Below, piece by piece: positions 12,538 through 25,558 of a stretch of 64,000 bases of DNA. Position numbers and translations under genes: made by a program. Origin of the DNA: Cymbidium sinense (lineage: Eukaryota > Streptophyta > Magnoliopsida > Asparagales > Orchidaceae). The notes beneath the pieces are model-generated. The model saw only the letters and a list, made by a program, of their open reading frames with translations. It searched no databases and was not told the origin of the DNA. The stretch is taken from assembly GCA_021442155.1 (NCBI GenBank), contig CM038214.1, forward strand, positions 53,662,514 to 53,726,513, read 5' to 3'. Positions within the stretch are counted from its first letter, which is position 1. Each line of letters starts with the position of its first letter.

Positions 12538-13740
12538 GGGATTTTGTTCGATGCGGTTCCTCTGCGATTTTTTTTTTTTTGGAAGTAGACGAAGCCGAGC
12601 GAATGCAGGAGAAGGGATCGGTTTCTTTCGGTTGAGGGAGACGGAACGAACGAGAGAGGTTTTGTTCGGTTTTAAGGAAGGACCGGGCGTGAACGGAGAT
12701 CGTGCGTTTGTGGTTGAGAGAAACGGGAGATAATGATTGCTCGATTTTTCTGAAAAATAAATCGAGATCAATAATAAATACTATTTTTAATGATTATAAA
12801 TTTAAATATAGATATAAAAGCTCATTAAAATATATTAATGTGTATTAAAAATATTAATTTTTGTATGTTAAATATATTTTAAAATGAAAAAAGTGTTATA
12901 ATATTTCTTTATAAATATAAATATAATTTAAAATATTAATATAATTTATAAGAAAATGTAGGTTTTAATAAGAATATAAAGTATAGAATATTAAAAAAAG
13001 GTTATTTGAAAATTTTGTAATATTTAGATAATGATAAGCTATATTGTGTTGAATATTTATACAATATTATTATAAATTTTATACTCTTAATTATTTTTTA
13101 TCAAAAAAATGTATTTTTAAATAAAAAATAAAATCAAAAATTAAAATATTATTCCTATATTCATATATTCCAAAGTGTATTTAACATTCCCAAAGTTTAA
13201 ATCATGCAGCCCAATTCCTCATTCCTAGAGCTCAACCTAAATTTCAACATATTCATAGCTATTTTTTAGTGCCACATAATGGAGGAGAGTTAGTATTGCA
13301 TTGTTTATATAGAGAAAAAAAGAGACCTTTATGGTATGAGCTTGTAACTTATCATAGTGGTGATCAGTTTAGCATGCTATAGATTAACTTAGCTAAGCTC
13401 ATATTAATGATATTTTTTATATAGTTATAGATTTATATCATTTTTTAAAAAAATATTTAAATTAAAAAAATTTATTTAAAAGTTAGTTGTAGATTTAACA
13501 GCCATAAAACTAGTTTATTTGGACTATTCGATCTAATTTTAAATCTATGATTGTAAAAGTAATTTAATATTATTTGTTTAAGAAAAAAAATTTAATCATT
13601 TGATTGAGAATTGAAGGTGATTAAAAGAGTTAGATTTGAAGTAGCCAATTATATATAATCAGTTCGTCAATTCATTGATTGAACAAATAGCTCGGATCAA
13701 TTTTCATCAGTTTGATGTCAAAATAGAACCAAATTCAATG
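12538..13740. other. Upstream flank of the hydrolase fragment, then AT-rich DNA
   Basis: 12538-12740 has high GC and, on the minus strand, proline/arginine-rich open sequence in frame with the hydrolase leader. It may be the old 5' untranslated region. A poly-T run at 12571-12582 interrupts it. From 12780 to 13740 the sequence is very AT-rich, with no recognisable gene. Confidence 0.4.
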
Positions 13741-13749
13741 TTAACCTCT

Positions 13750-14620
13750 TTTTTTGAATGAGATTAATACATCTTTCTCTTAATGTTTATGGCTTCAATA
13801 CTAGATTATAAGCTTCCTCATTCAAATACTTAGGATATTTTCTTAGTGGTTAAGTAAGCATTGAACTTAAAACTAAAATTAAACAAACAGAATTAAAATT
13901 AAAATCAAAATCAATTGAAATGTGAAATGAAATTTAGAATTTAAATTTAAATTAAAACTAAATAAAAATCACAACCTCAATGTTAGACCTAGAATAGGCT
14001 AGTGGACTCCATTAGGATTTAACTCAACCCAAATAGGTTAAGTGAATTCAGACACTCCTAAATCCCATATAATTGAATAAAACTTAAAATAAAAATAAAT
14101 GAATTAAACTCTAAACTCAATTGACTCCTAATTTAGTTAATTTGAGTACTTAACCCACTTGATTAATATATGGTCCTATTAAACTAAATTAAAATCAAAT
14201 CAAAGTAAATCAATTTAAAAACTTAGAGTTATTATTTAAGCATAATCAAATGCAAATCTAAACCTAGTTAGAGTTCTATTTAGCTAATCACATTATTTGA
14301 CTTAAATTGATCTATATGAGACCCACAAAGTCTAAATTAAATTTAATCAAATCAAATCAAATCAAGCTCTCCTAAAGACTTAAAATTAGCATATATTAGC
14401 CAAGCCTAGATCTAAATTCAATTGAAGTTTAATGTGACTAATTAGACCATTTAATCTAAATAGACCTAAATGTATTAAGCTAAAATCAAATTGAATGCTC
14501 TAAATCATTGTTGGTATTCATATTCTAGTAACCTTAAAAATGACAAGAGATTGCCACTGACAACTTGAAAAATTACTCACTTGGAGAGAGCTCAAAAGTA
14601 AACTTTAAGAAAACTTAAGT
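13750..14620. mobile_element. LTR-like block of the Tat-type gypsy family (fragment)
   Basis: The opening (cttcaatactagattataagcttcctc at about 13794) is similar to 26230 onward (cttcaatcttagattaaaagcttcctaa). It is followed by the same sort of aattgg, ttagacc and aaatcaaat word-rich sequence seen at 38.2-39.1 and 56.1-57 kb. No coding region is attached, so it may be a solo or truncated LTR. Boundaries are not defined. Confidence 0.45.
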
Positions 14621-15879
14621 GGAGATCTCAAGCTCTAATGATAATATTAGCTGGGTGTATTGTAGTTTAGATTCATTATAATTAAATGAGTTTAATCTTA
14701 CCAAAAGCTCAAGGATTATAAAAGCAATAAAAGTTGAGCAAATACATTCTACTTATTTTTGAACTTTAAACAAAATTAGTTCAAATTTCTTAAAAATTTA
14801 TTGGCTTAATTTTCAATCCTTAAACTAATTCGAATTTTGTTACATGTGAACATTATTTTAATTATTATTTATGATCATGTGCTTGAATAGCTCATCATTA
14901 TGATGTTTATTACATATGTATGCTAGCCAGTATAATTGATTTCAAAATTTTTATTAAATGCATTGAATTTAACTTATAAGCATAATTATGTAAATTATAT
15001 CATGTTAGTTAATTAGGTTAATTAAGTATCAAGCAATGTTATTTAGATAATTATCTTATTCTTGATGATAATAAACTTAATTTTAATTCCAATAGATTAA
15101 TTGAGTTATAAAGATTGATTTTGATATATGATATCATATAATTTGTGTATATATTATGTTGAAAACTAAAATTCATAATATTTTCATTTCTTATCATTAG
15201 TCCAGATTCACCCAAAATCACACATGCTAGAGTTGATTTGATAGACACCATCAATATCTCCACATAGACCAACTAGCTACTAATCAAATTAGCTATTGGA
15301 TGAATTTTAATCTAGTTGTTGAAGGTGGTTTAAGCATTTGAGGGTTTTATTTTTAAATTGTTTTAAAAGGCCATTCTAAGAGATATTGAGACCTTGAAAT
15401 ACTACATGAAACATAGAGAGAAAAAAAAAAAAAAGGATGATATTATGAGTCCTTAATGGTTTAAATTTTATAGGGAAGTTGTCTTATATGATAAAAGCAG
15501 GGTTTTTAGAGCTTTAAATTTTTATAGTGAAAAAAAAAATGTGTGGTCGCTACAAAGATTTTAGAAATATTCCTTTATTTGTTTTTAACTCCAATATTTC
15601 TAACTGCTACAGTTCAAATATAAATTGATAAAATGCTAGTAGATCATCTTCATCAGCTAATATCCTAAAAATTGCGACTTAATGTTGGCAATTCTAGAAT
15701 ATGACAATACAAAAATCATTTTGTTGTTGTCATATCTTTAAAATTAACTTAATCTTTAAAGTATATTCCTATTTTGTATCTTTGTAATTCAAATTGTAAA
15801 GTTTCTTGAATTAGTAATTGAACTAATCACAAATTTAGGGCCCTAAAAGTTGGATTAAGGTTGTTAAAGCTAATAATTA
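14621..15879. other. No recognised gene
   Basis: AT-rich DNA with a poly-A run near 15420. The minus-strand open frame at 15051-15272 has no family motif. Confidence 0.4.
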
Positions 15880-18119
15880 TATTGTGAGCATATTATCACT
15901 TATAGGAAGGGATATAGTAAAATAAAACATTTGTATTATTAAGATTATAAGATCATTCTAGGTGAATGTTTAACTACCCAACATTGACTATTAGTGTTGG
16001 ATTTTAAGATAAAGGGTTGAAAGATGAAAAATAAATCAAAGCATTGTCCTTAGGTTTCATGAGGTATTTAAAGAATGATAATAAAAATTTGTTTAAAAGT
16101 AAGATACAAGAACAAAGGATTTGAGATGTTTATGAGGAAGCTAATATTATGTGGAAAAAATAGCAAGTGAAATTAAATAAATTATAAAAAATATATTTTG
16201 GGAATAAAAAAGCTCATATTAATAAAAAAATAATTGGTGATCGAGTCAAAATGTGCAAAAAAAGATCAAAATTATGACGTTTTGTTATAAAAATTAGTTT
16301 AGATGTAAAAACTCATAAAACTTGAAAAGATGTAGAGTCATCCGTATGAATTATAAGAAAGTAATATGTGATGCAAAAAGTTCAACATTTACTTATTTAT
16401 ATAATAAATTAGATACTAAAGAGGGGGAAAGAGATATGCATAAATTAGTCAAGCAAAGGATAGGAAGAAAGATTTAGTCAAAAAAAATATAATGATAGAT
16501 CATATAATGATTTTCTTAGAAGAGGTTTTTTAGTACAGGTGGGTGATATATAATTGACTTTAGCGACTTTAATTCATAAATAAAATTTTTATTTTTATTT
16601 TTATTATTGTATAAGTAAAACTTAGGTTGGAGAGATTTTAAAGAAAATGAAGTGTGTAAAAGCAGTAGGACCTAATGATATTCCAATAGAAGTATGAAAT
16701 ACTTAGGATCTCAAGGGATTTTTTTGGCTTATGAATGTTTTTAAATTATTAAAAGACTAAAAAAATATTAGATGAGTGGAAAAAGAGCTTTTTGGTTCCT
16801 ATTTATAAGAATAAAGGTTTTGCACAAGAATGTGTTATAGAGTAACTAAGTTAATGTGTGATACATTAAAATTATGAGAGAGTAATTGAGCACAAATTAC
16901 AGCGTGATTATGAAGTTTTTCAAAATTAGTTTGGATTTATGTCAAGTAGGTCTACTATGGATGTTATATGTTTGTTGAGAGGTTTGATGAAGAAGTATAG
17001 AGAAAGTAAGGAGGATCTACATATGATATTTTTTGATTTTGAGAAAGCATATGATAAAGTTCTAAGAAAATGTTTTGGAGAGTTATAGAAAAAAGAGAGA
17101 GTTAATATTGCTTATATTCGAGTCATTAAGGATATGTATAATGGAGCTGTCACTTGTATTCAAACACAAGGAGCATACACCAGGTAATTTTTTTTTTCAT
17201 TTCAGTTGGATTATATCAATCATCGGGTTTAAGTTCATATCTTTTTGCTTACGTTATAGATGTTCTTACTAGACATTTAGAAGAGGATGTACCTCAGTAT
17301 ATGCTTTTTGTTAATGATATTCTTCTTGTTGATAAGACTAGATAGGGAATTCAGGATAAGCTTGAATTATGGAGATCAACCTTAGAGTCTAAAAGCTTTC
17401 ATATTTCATCTAAATATAACTAAAACTGAATACATGTAGCATAAATTTAGTTGTAGAAGATCTATGGGTGAGGTTGTGACAAATTAGTGACCATGTCATT
17501 AAAAAGAATGAACATTTTATATATCTTGAGTCTATTGTTCAAAGTGATGGTGATATAGATGGGGATGTTATAAGCAAAATTCTAATTGGATGGTTGAAGT
17601 GGAGTAATGCCTTGGGCCTGCTGTGTGATAGGAAAGTACCTCTTTGACTCAATGGAAAAGTTTATAAGATGGTGATGAGACCTGTAATGCTTTATGGCAT
17701 AGAATATTGGCTAGTAAAAGAGAAACATAAAATTAAGTTAACTGTTGTATAGATGAGGATGCTTAGGTGGATAAGTGACTTTCCACTTAAAGACAAAATG
17801 AGAAATGAATATATATATATGATAAGTTTGGTGTAGCTTCAGTGGCATATAAGATTAGAGAGAGTGATCTTATATGGTTTGGTCACATAAAATACTAGTC
17901 ATTCAATGGGCTAGTTAGGAAAGTAAATGCATTAGATTCAACCTATGTTAAGAAAGGTAGAGGTAGGCCTAAGAAGACTTAGTTAGGAAGTATAAAAAAT
18001 GACTTTAATTTATTAGGATTAAATGAGATTACACTTAATAGAACACATTGGAGAAAAATGATCCATGTAGCTAACCACTTGTTGTAGGATAAAGGTTGGT
18101 TATTATTGATGTTATTGTA
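15880..18119 (+). mobile_element. Second RTE-clade LINE, decayed
   Basis: Same family and strand as the 4.4-6.3 kb copy, but it reaches further 5'. Near 15945 the end of the endonuclease domain is visible (KIILGECLTTQH, then LLVLDFKIKG). The linker and RT follow: QFGF-like sequence near 16925, EKAYDKVL near 17045, and FVND at 17305-17316, where active elements have F-x-D-D. The first catalytic Asp is thus changed. The C-terminal part (WLKWSN, VMRPVMLYG-like, EYWLVKEK) runs to about 17730, and the tail ggataaaggttgg plus TTG-like repeats ends near 18119. Many stops, often where Trp or Gln is expected. The 5' limit is approximate, and no target-site duplication was found. Confidence 0.85.
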
Positions 18120-19794
18120 TATATGTAATACATTTCAAGAAATAAGGCCAAAGAAAAGTAATTCTAAAAAATTTGTAAAAATATACCAAGGAGAATTGTA
18201 ATGTAAGATTTTTTTATGAACTACTAGAGATCAATAATCATGAGTCTAAAGAAAACATATTGCATGATTATTTAAAAGTAAATTAACCCCTTAACTTACT
18301 AAAGTTATAAAACATTATGGATATGATCCTAGATTCTCTAAAAGTTGTACATAAAATTAACTCAAAAAGTAGTATCATATGCTTAGGGAACATCCTCCAA
18401 AGTTACCCCTTAATTCACCAAACCCTTCAATGGAAATTGCCACAAGTCATCTACCTTGACTGATAGATGATAGCACTTTTTCTTATAAGTACAATGGCAA
18501 ATGAATGTTAAGGTGCTAATGCACCTCTAGAGAAACAAACCCTCAAATTCCATAAATCTCACAACACCAAACAATTTGTTGATGTTCAAAGACCACCTTT
18601 TCATGGTAAATCGATACTCATCAAAACTTATCTATGATGGTTATGCTTAATGTCTTTGAACTATGAAATAAACCAAATATGAAAAGCTCCATCTCAGCAC
18701 AATGAGTTAGGTTTACCCAAAAACAAAGGCATGCAATATCATTAGTCATAATAAAAAACTCAAAAATTGATGCAACAAGAAAAAGGACATTGACATAACA
18801 TCAACCATAACTATGAATTTCTAAATGTTGTACAAGGGAGTGGGAGTTGGATGAGGGAACCTAATATTTCTAACAAAGAACCAATGATCATGCTACAACA
18901 AATTTCCTTGCCTATTTTAGCAATCATAGTAGGAAACTTTGATTTGAACCTAAAATGTGTCTGGCTCCTCATCGGAGACTTATAGACAATAGAATCAAAT
19001 TACTATCATAGCAGAATTTACCACCATTCTCATAACCATTCCTCCAATCATGAGGGACACAAAAGAATGTTAAATATATAAATGAGCACTTGAACGAAGA
19101 GTAATGTTAAGTGATGCCACTAATCAAGGTTGTTGTCCGAATAGAAATATAAAATTATAACATTCAAAGGATTGAAAAACCATTATTGTTTTTAAGAAAC
19201 TTGCATTTTGTAAGTAGGTTATTGATATAGATTGCCTCATGGCAGACCCAACCATTGAAACCTTGAAAGATAGGAGCAACGCTCCAACAAATACACTCAT
19301 CACACTCCAACCTTTGAAACCTTGAAAAGTAGAATGATGCTCAAACAAATACATAGAATCAACCAAAGGATATGCATGTCCATTGGAAAACTACAATAGC
19401 TAATCATAGTTAAAATATTACTCACTGAATAAGTTAGCAAAGTGTCTAGAATGGATTCAGAACTTTCTTCCCCTAAAAGTTAATTATATAAGCTAACATC
19501 AATCATAACAAAAGAAGAAATCTTTAAATATTGATGCAAAAAAAAAAAAAAAAAAACAAAAAAAAATTGACCATTTTTCCTAATTGCCTTTTCAACCATG
19601 TCTTTGGAAAACCCCAAAGCTATGAAATGAGAATACAAGCTAGGTTAAGAAGGTCCTGCCTTGCATGCCTTATGAGAAGTACATTAATGTTGTTAATAAA
19701 TAATGTTCAAGGAATAATTAAATCTAAACACCAACAACACTAATGAGAAAACAAGAAGTAAATTAGTGCTTCACACTTAGAATTAAAGTCATGC
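18120..19794. other. Downstream flank of the exon array; no recognised gene
   Basis: No motif was recognised on either strand. Minus-strand sequence here would lie 3' of the tandem exon array and could hold its last exon or 3' untranslated region; an open frame at 19124-19366 is the only candidate and is weak. An imperfect 66-bp direct repeat (gaaaccttgaaa) is at about 19255-19360, and a poly-A run at 19537-19555. Confidence 0.35.
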
Positions 19795-22700
19795 ACAAAT
19801 AAGCGACAAATTCTATTTCATCATCTGATAAAGTATGCTACCTTGCTTGAAGTTTTGGCTTGGCTTTTCTGCTCATCATCATCACTCTTCCAACTAAACT
19901 CCTCTTCATCACTATCATTTCCATCATGATTCCAATCCTAAAAAGAACATAACAAGCTTTAAAATAGTTTTCAAGCATTTTTGAGGAAATGAGATCAGTG
20001 ACACAAAATCTATAATCTTCTTCATCAAAGTAACAACAAATTCAATTTCATCATCAAGTAAAGTATGTTACCTTCTTTGAAGTTTCAGCTTCTTTCCTGC
20101 TTATCATCATCACTCTTCCAACTAAACTCTTCCTCATCATTATCATTTCCATCACAATTTTGACCCTAAAAAGAACATAACAAGCTTTAAAATAGTTTTT
20201 CAAGTAATTTTGAGGAAATGAGATTAGTGGCACAAAAAATTATAATCTCCTTCATCAAAGTAACAACAAATTCAATTTCATCATCACATAAAGTTTGTTA
20301 CCTTTCCTGAAGTTTCATCTTGGCTTTCCTGCTTATGGTCATAACTCTTCAAGGTAAACTCCTTATCATCACTATCATTTCCATCACGATTCTGACCCTA
20401 AAAAGAATATAACAAACTTTAAAATAGTTTTTCAAGCATTTTTTATGAAATGATATTAGTGGCACAAAAATCTATAATCTCCTCATCAAAGTAACAACAA
20501 ATTCAATTTCATCATCAAATAAAGTATGTTACCTTCTCCAAAGTTTTGGCTTGGCTTTTCTGCTCATCGTCATCACTCTCCCAACTAAACTCCTCCTCAT
20601 CACTACCATTTCCATCACGATTCTGACCCTAAAAAGTATATAACAAGCTTAAAAATAGTTTTTCAAGAATTTTTTAGGAAATGAGATCATTGACACAAAA
20701 AATTATAATCTCCTTCATCAAAGTAACAACAAATTCAATTTCATCATCAGGGAAAGTATGTTACCTTTCCTGAAGTTTCAACTTGGCTTTCCTGCTTATG
20801 GTCATAACTCTTCCAAGTAAACTCCTTATCATCACTATCATTTCCATCACGATTACTAAAAGAATATAACAAGCTTTAAAATAGTTTTCAAGCATTTTTT
20901 TGACATGATATTAGTAACACAAAAATCTATAATCTCCTCATCAAAGTAACGACAAATTCAATTTCATCATCAAATAAAGTATGTTACCTTCTCTGAAGTT
21001 TTGGCTTGGCTTTTTTGCTCATCGTCATCACTCTCCCAACTAAACTCCTCCTCATCACTATCATTTCCATCACGATTCCAATCCTAAAAAGAACATAACA
21101 AGCTTTAAAATAGTTTTTCAAACATTTTTTAGGAAATGAGATCAGTGACACAAAAAATTATAATCTCCTTCATCAGAGTAACAACAAATTCAATGTCATC
21201 ATCAGGTAAAGTATGTTACCATTCATGAAGTTTCAACTTGGCTTTCTTGCTTATGGTCATAACTCTTCCAGGTAAACTCCTTATCATCACTATCATTTCC
21301 ATCACGATTCTGACCTTAAAAGAATATAACAAGCTTTAAAATTATTTTTCAAGCATTTTTTTAGGAAATGAGATTAGTGACACAAATATCTATAATATCC
21401 TCATCAAAGTAACAACAAATTCAATTTCATCATCAAATAAAGTATGTTACCTTCTCTGAAGTTTTGGCTTGGCTTTTCTGCTCATTGTCATCACTCTCCC
21501 AACTAAACTCCTCATCACTATCATTTCCATCACGATTCCGACCCTAAAAAGAACATAGCAAGCTTTAAAATAGTTTTTCAAGCATTTTTTAGGAAATGAG
21601 ACCGTGAGTCAAAAAATTATAATCTCCTTCATCAGAGTACCAAAAAATTCAATTTCATCATCAGGTAATGTATGTTACCTTTCCTGAAGTTTCAACTTGG
21701 CTTTCTTGCTTATGGTCATAACTCTTCCAGGTAAACTCCTTATCACCACTATCATTTCCATCACGATTCTGACCCTAAAAAGAATATAACAAGCTTTAAA
21801 ATAGTATTTCAAGCATTTTTTTAGGAAATGAGATTAGTGACACAAAAATCTATAATGTCCTCATCAAAGTAACAACAAATTCAATTTCATCATCAAATAA
21901 ACTATGTTACCTTCTCTGAAGTTTTGGCTTGGCTTTTTTGCTCATCGTCATCACTCTCCCCTAAACTCCTCCTCATCACTATCATTTCCATCACGATTCT
22001 GACCCTAAAAAGAACATAACAAGCTTTAAAATAGTTTTTCAAGCATTTTTAAGGAAATGAGATCAGTGACACAAAAAGTTATAATCTCCTTCATCAGAGT
22101 AACAACAAATTCAATTTCATTATCAGGTAAAGTATGTTACCTTTCCTGAAGTTTCAACTTGGCTTTCTTGCTTAAGATCATAACTATTCCAGGTAAACTC
22201 CTTATCATCACTATCATTTCTATCACGATTCTGGCCCTAAAAATAATATACCAAGCTTTAAAATAGTTTTTCAAGCATTTTTGAGGAAATGAGATTAGTG
22301 ACACAAAAATCTATAATCTCCTCATCAAAGTAACAACAAATTCAATTTCATCATCAAATAAAATATGTTACCTTCTCTGAAGTTTTGGCTTGGCTTTTCT
22401 GCTCATCGTCATCACTCTCCCAACTAAACTCCTCATCACTATCATTTCCATCACGATTCCAACCCTGAAAAGAACATAACAAGCTTTAAAATAGTTTTTC
22501 AAGCATTTTTTTAGGAAATGAAATTAGTGATACAAAAATCTATAATCTCCTTCATCAAAGTAACAACAAATTCAATTTCATCATCAGGTAAAGTATGTTA
22601 CCTTCCCTGAAATGTTAGCTTGGCTTTCCTGCTTATGGTCATAACTCTTCAAGGAAAATTCCTTATCATCATTATCATTTCCATCACTATTCTGACTCTA

Positions 22701-22795
22701 AAAGAACATAATAAGCTTTAAAGTAATGTTTCAAGCATTTTCGAGGAAATGAGATCAATGACTCAAAAAAATCTACCATCTCCTTTAACAAAGTT
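19795..22795 (-). repeat. Tandem array of thirteen ~230-bp exon-plus-intron units, two alternating types
   Basis: The landmark aacaagcttt recurs at 19951, 20179, 20411, 20642, 20868, 21097, 21328, 21557, 21788, 22018, 22250, 22478 and 22710 (spacing 226-232 bp). From the third unit onward two types alternate strictly. One reads 'cttttctgctcatcgtcat', the other 'ctttcctgcttatggtcat', giving a higher-order period of about 460 bp. On the minus strand every unit has a pyrimidine-rich run ending in ag, a ~96-bp block, and a gtaaca-type donor. The sequence between blocks is conserved about as well as the blocks, so the whole exon-intron unit was amplified. The edges are partial: homology fades near 19795 and near 22795. 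It could be a satellite that happens to look spliced, but the phase and open frame in most copies argue for an amplified gene segment. Confidence 0.9.
19842..22697 (-). CDS. Putative spliced gene segment: nine open acidic repeat exons and four broken ones
   Basis: Open exons with an ag acceptor, gt donor and 31-32 codons in phase 0, read on the minus strand: 22602-22697, 22372-22464, 22141-22236, 21679-21774, 21451-21543, 20988-21083, 20533-20628, 20302-20397 and 19842-19937. Type A encodes an acidic peptide with NDSDEEEFSWESDDDEQ and then SQAKTSEK. Type B encodes NDSDDKEFTWKSYDHKQ and then SQVETSGK. Broken copies: 20072-20165 and 21911-22004 (2-bp deletions), 20765-20855 (shortened start), 21220-21315 (acceptor lost and an in-frame TGA). 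All intact exons are multiples of three, so any can be gained or skipped without shifting the frame. The repeats are low-complexity, hydrophilic and charged, suggesting a disordered region. I do not recognise the protein, and no first exon, promoter or last exon is seen. It may be the middle of a real gene or a pseudogene. Confidence 0.6.
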
Positions 22796-25074
22796 AATGG
22801 ACTTTTCTCTTTGCCGTCACTATTGTAGTGGCCTGATGAAGATGAGGACAAAGAGAAAAATAGGGAAATTGAGGCGATAACAGAATGATTAAAGAAAATG
22901 GTGAAAGATGAGAATTGTGTGTTCCCTTCTATTTTTTTGTGTGCATTTAAGGAGAATGTAATGAAGATAGGTAAAGAGCTCCATGATTTGCTGCACTGTG
23001 TTTTCCAGCAAACTGTATAGTCATTGGTTGATGACCACTTTCTTAAGAATACCTGCTAATTTTAGAGATAAATATTAAGGTTGTAGTGGATTGTATAGCT
23101 TTTATAATTTTATTTTGCGTTTGTTGAATTACACCAATTTAGATGTGAGAGATATTAGGTCATTATCCTAGGATGGACATGTTCAGCGTATGTGAAGTGA
23201 GTCATTTAATTGAAATTATCTCATCACAAATAAAAATAGAAAATTTTTAATAAAACAATTTGCTGAAGGATATATTTTTTTTGGTGATTTGATTATTACT
23301 TTTGGAAAAAAATTTGAAGGTATTAATTTTTACATTTATGATTAAATTCACTTAATTTCAAAATATCTAATAATTTGTTATTGTATATTTTGATAATGTC
23401 TTTACTCATATTATTATAAAAATATATTTAATATTTTACTCAAATATAATCTCATCTAAATGACTATTCATAAATATTTTATATTTTACTTTATAAGAAT
23501 CTTAATTTTATATTTTAGATCAACCTCCAACTTACTTATATTAATATATATATAAGTTTATTTTTTCATTAAATTTATTTCCTTATATTTGATATTTAAT
23601 ATAAGATCTATTTCTGACTCTTTAAAAATAAGAGAATCATGCTACTTATTTTATGTTTTAAAAACTAAATGTAAAAAAGTTTTTGTTTTTGATTCTAAAA
23701 GATCAATCAAGCTAATATTATGCTTTCTAGCCAAATTTAATATTTTGGCCTATTTTTCTAAGATGGATTTACATATATATCATAAAATTTTTATGTATTT
23801 ATATATCCAAAGTTTACATTGATATTTACTTATGCAAGATATAAATTTTCAATCAAAATTATTTTGTATGTGCTATATACTTTTTATGCATATATTCGGA
23901 TGTAATTTAGAGATCAGAATATTTTAAAAGTAAATAGTAAAGTTTAGATGTTAGCCATATAAATAAATAAAAACCTTATTTATTTTTCAATAGATGTTAT
24001 TTTTTTTTCAAGTCATTATTTATTTATTTATTTTTCTCAGTTTCTCTTACATTCTTTATAGAATCGTATTAAATTTTCAAGATTTCAAATAATATTACAT
24101 GAGTTTTGATATATTTTGTATTTGAATATTCAAAATAAAATAAATTAAAATTTATAAATATATGCTCATTAATAGTAGAATATACTTGTAATAAACACCC
24201 ATATTTAAATTAATTTCATATTTAACTGATATCCCAGTTTAATATTTTAAGCTTGATCCTTAGTTTTAGATCAAGATTTTAATATTTTTAGTAGTATTTT
24301 TTTTAGTGCCATATCAATTATTAAGTTTTTTGTTTATAGAATTTTTTTTATATTAACCATATTATTAGCACATGCTATTTACTGATAAAAATTACTATTA
24401 TTTTTTTATATAATCCCCTCCTTTAGACAGATTTGGGATATTTATATTATTAAATGATGAGAAAAATTTTATAATATGATATATAGTAAATACTCAAATG
24501 TAGACTTCATTATATTTCATTAAAGTTTTATGTAGCATGTTTATTCACAAGTGCTTACCATGCTAAAGGTTTTGAAAAGACTTAAAAAATATTGATGTTA
24601 AAAATAAAAGAGGTTTATAAAAGATAATGTCATGTGGGTTAGGTTAGTCAAAATTATGACTTGCATAAGGAGAGGGGAAAATATTTGATGAGGTAAGTCT
24701 TTGTAAGGGCTAAAAGGGGGCTTTGAAACTCTCTTCTAAATATTTGGTACATTATGGTACAGCCTTAAGGTGGGCGATTATTAGTAAATAGTTAGTCGAT
24801 AGGATATGAGATGACATAGTCTTATAAACATGCTAAAACTTATGAACAATATATAATATTTCTAAGACTAGGAATAATAAATAAAAAAGAAATAGAATGA
24901 ATAGAAAAGCTAATAATCAAATTCAAATATCTTAGCATTTAAATGAGGTATATTATTCCTCTATTGATTCATGCATTTATTACTTATGATTGCTTCCGAC
25001 TCATATAATTATAAAAGTTATTCTTGATTTAAGTTTTATGTGTTAAATTAATGATGTGTTTATTTCGAATGCTT
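22796..25074. other. Flank of the exon array, then very AT-rich DNA
   Basis: 22796-22860 on the minus strand gives an open stretch (SGHYNSDGKEKS) directly upstream of the array, ending in ctttgttaaaggagatgg, which matches the repeat's intron. It may be an upstream exon, but no acceptor is convincing. 22860-23050 shows no recognised protein. 23200-24500 is extremely AT-rich and without motifs; the open frame at 23589-23822 looks like chance. Confidence 0.35.
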
Positions 25075-25480
25075 CACTTATGAAAAATATGCTTTTTCCG
25101 ATAGAAAAATCCGTTGAAAATAAGAGCATTTCCTTCAAATTTTTTGTTACTAATGGATTTTCAGCGAAAAATAGCTTGTTGAAAATGTATTCCAACAAAA
25201 AAAAGTTCAAAAATATTTTACAACTAATTTTTGATGGATTTTTTTTGGATACTTTTTATTAAATTAATGTTGAAAAAGTCCTAGGAAAACCCATCAAAAA
25301 TCAGGAATTCAACTAGAAATTCTAGTGGATTTATGACTAAATTTTCTACCAAAAATTCCAACAGATTTTTTGTTCAAAATTCTATAAAATTTTTTTTCTG
25401 ACTACCTTCAATCACAATGCTCTTCATATCAACCTAACGGGCTGAAAATCTATTGAATGTCCATCAAAAACCTAAAATGA
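25075..25480. mobile_element. CACTA (En/Spm)-like non-autonomous fragment
   Basis: It starts cacttatgaaaaatatgc and continues ctttttccgatagaaaaatc. This follows the layout of plant CACTA ends: CACTA, an A-rich stretch, then 'ttttccgacggaaaaatccgtcgg'-type words. Subterminal words of the same kind (atggatttt, ccatcaaaaat) recur on both strands to about 25480. The far terminal repeat was not found, and the first five bases are CACTT rather than CACTA, so the call is tentative. Confidence 0.45.
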
Positions 25481-25558
25481 AAAGAAAAATAAAATAAAAT
25501 GCACCTATACATTCTCAATTTGTACACCTATAATCACACATATAATATGGATAATTCC

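Noticed and set aside
12444..12733. Plus-strand open frames opposite the hydrolase leader
   Set aside because: They are antisense to the hydrolase fragment and its upstream flank, with no motif of their own.
18120..19500. Possible gene between LINE 2 and the exon array
   Set aside because: Frames are short, with no motif or splice pattern that could be supported.
19795..22795. CRISPR-like or ordinary satellite reading of the tandem array
   Set aside because: Units are ~230 bp with no short repeat/variable spacer pattern, so not CRISPR. A plain satellite does not explain the conserved splice sites and phase-0 open blocks, although it is not fully excluded.
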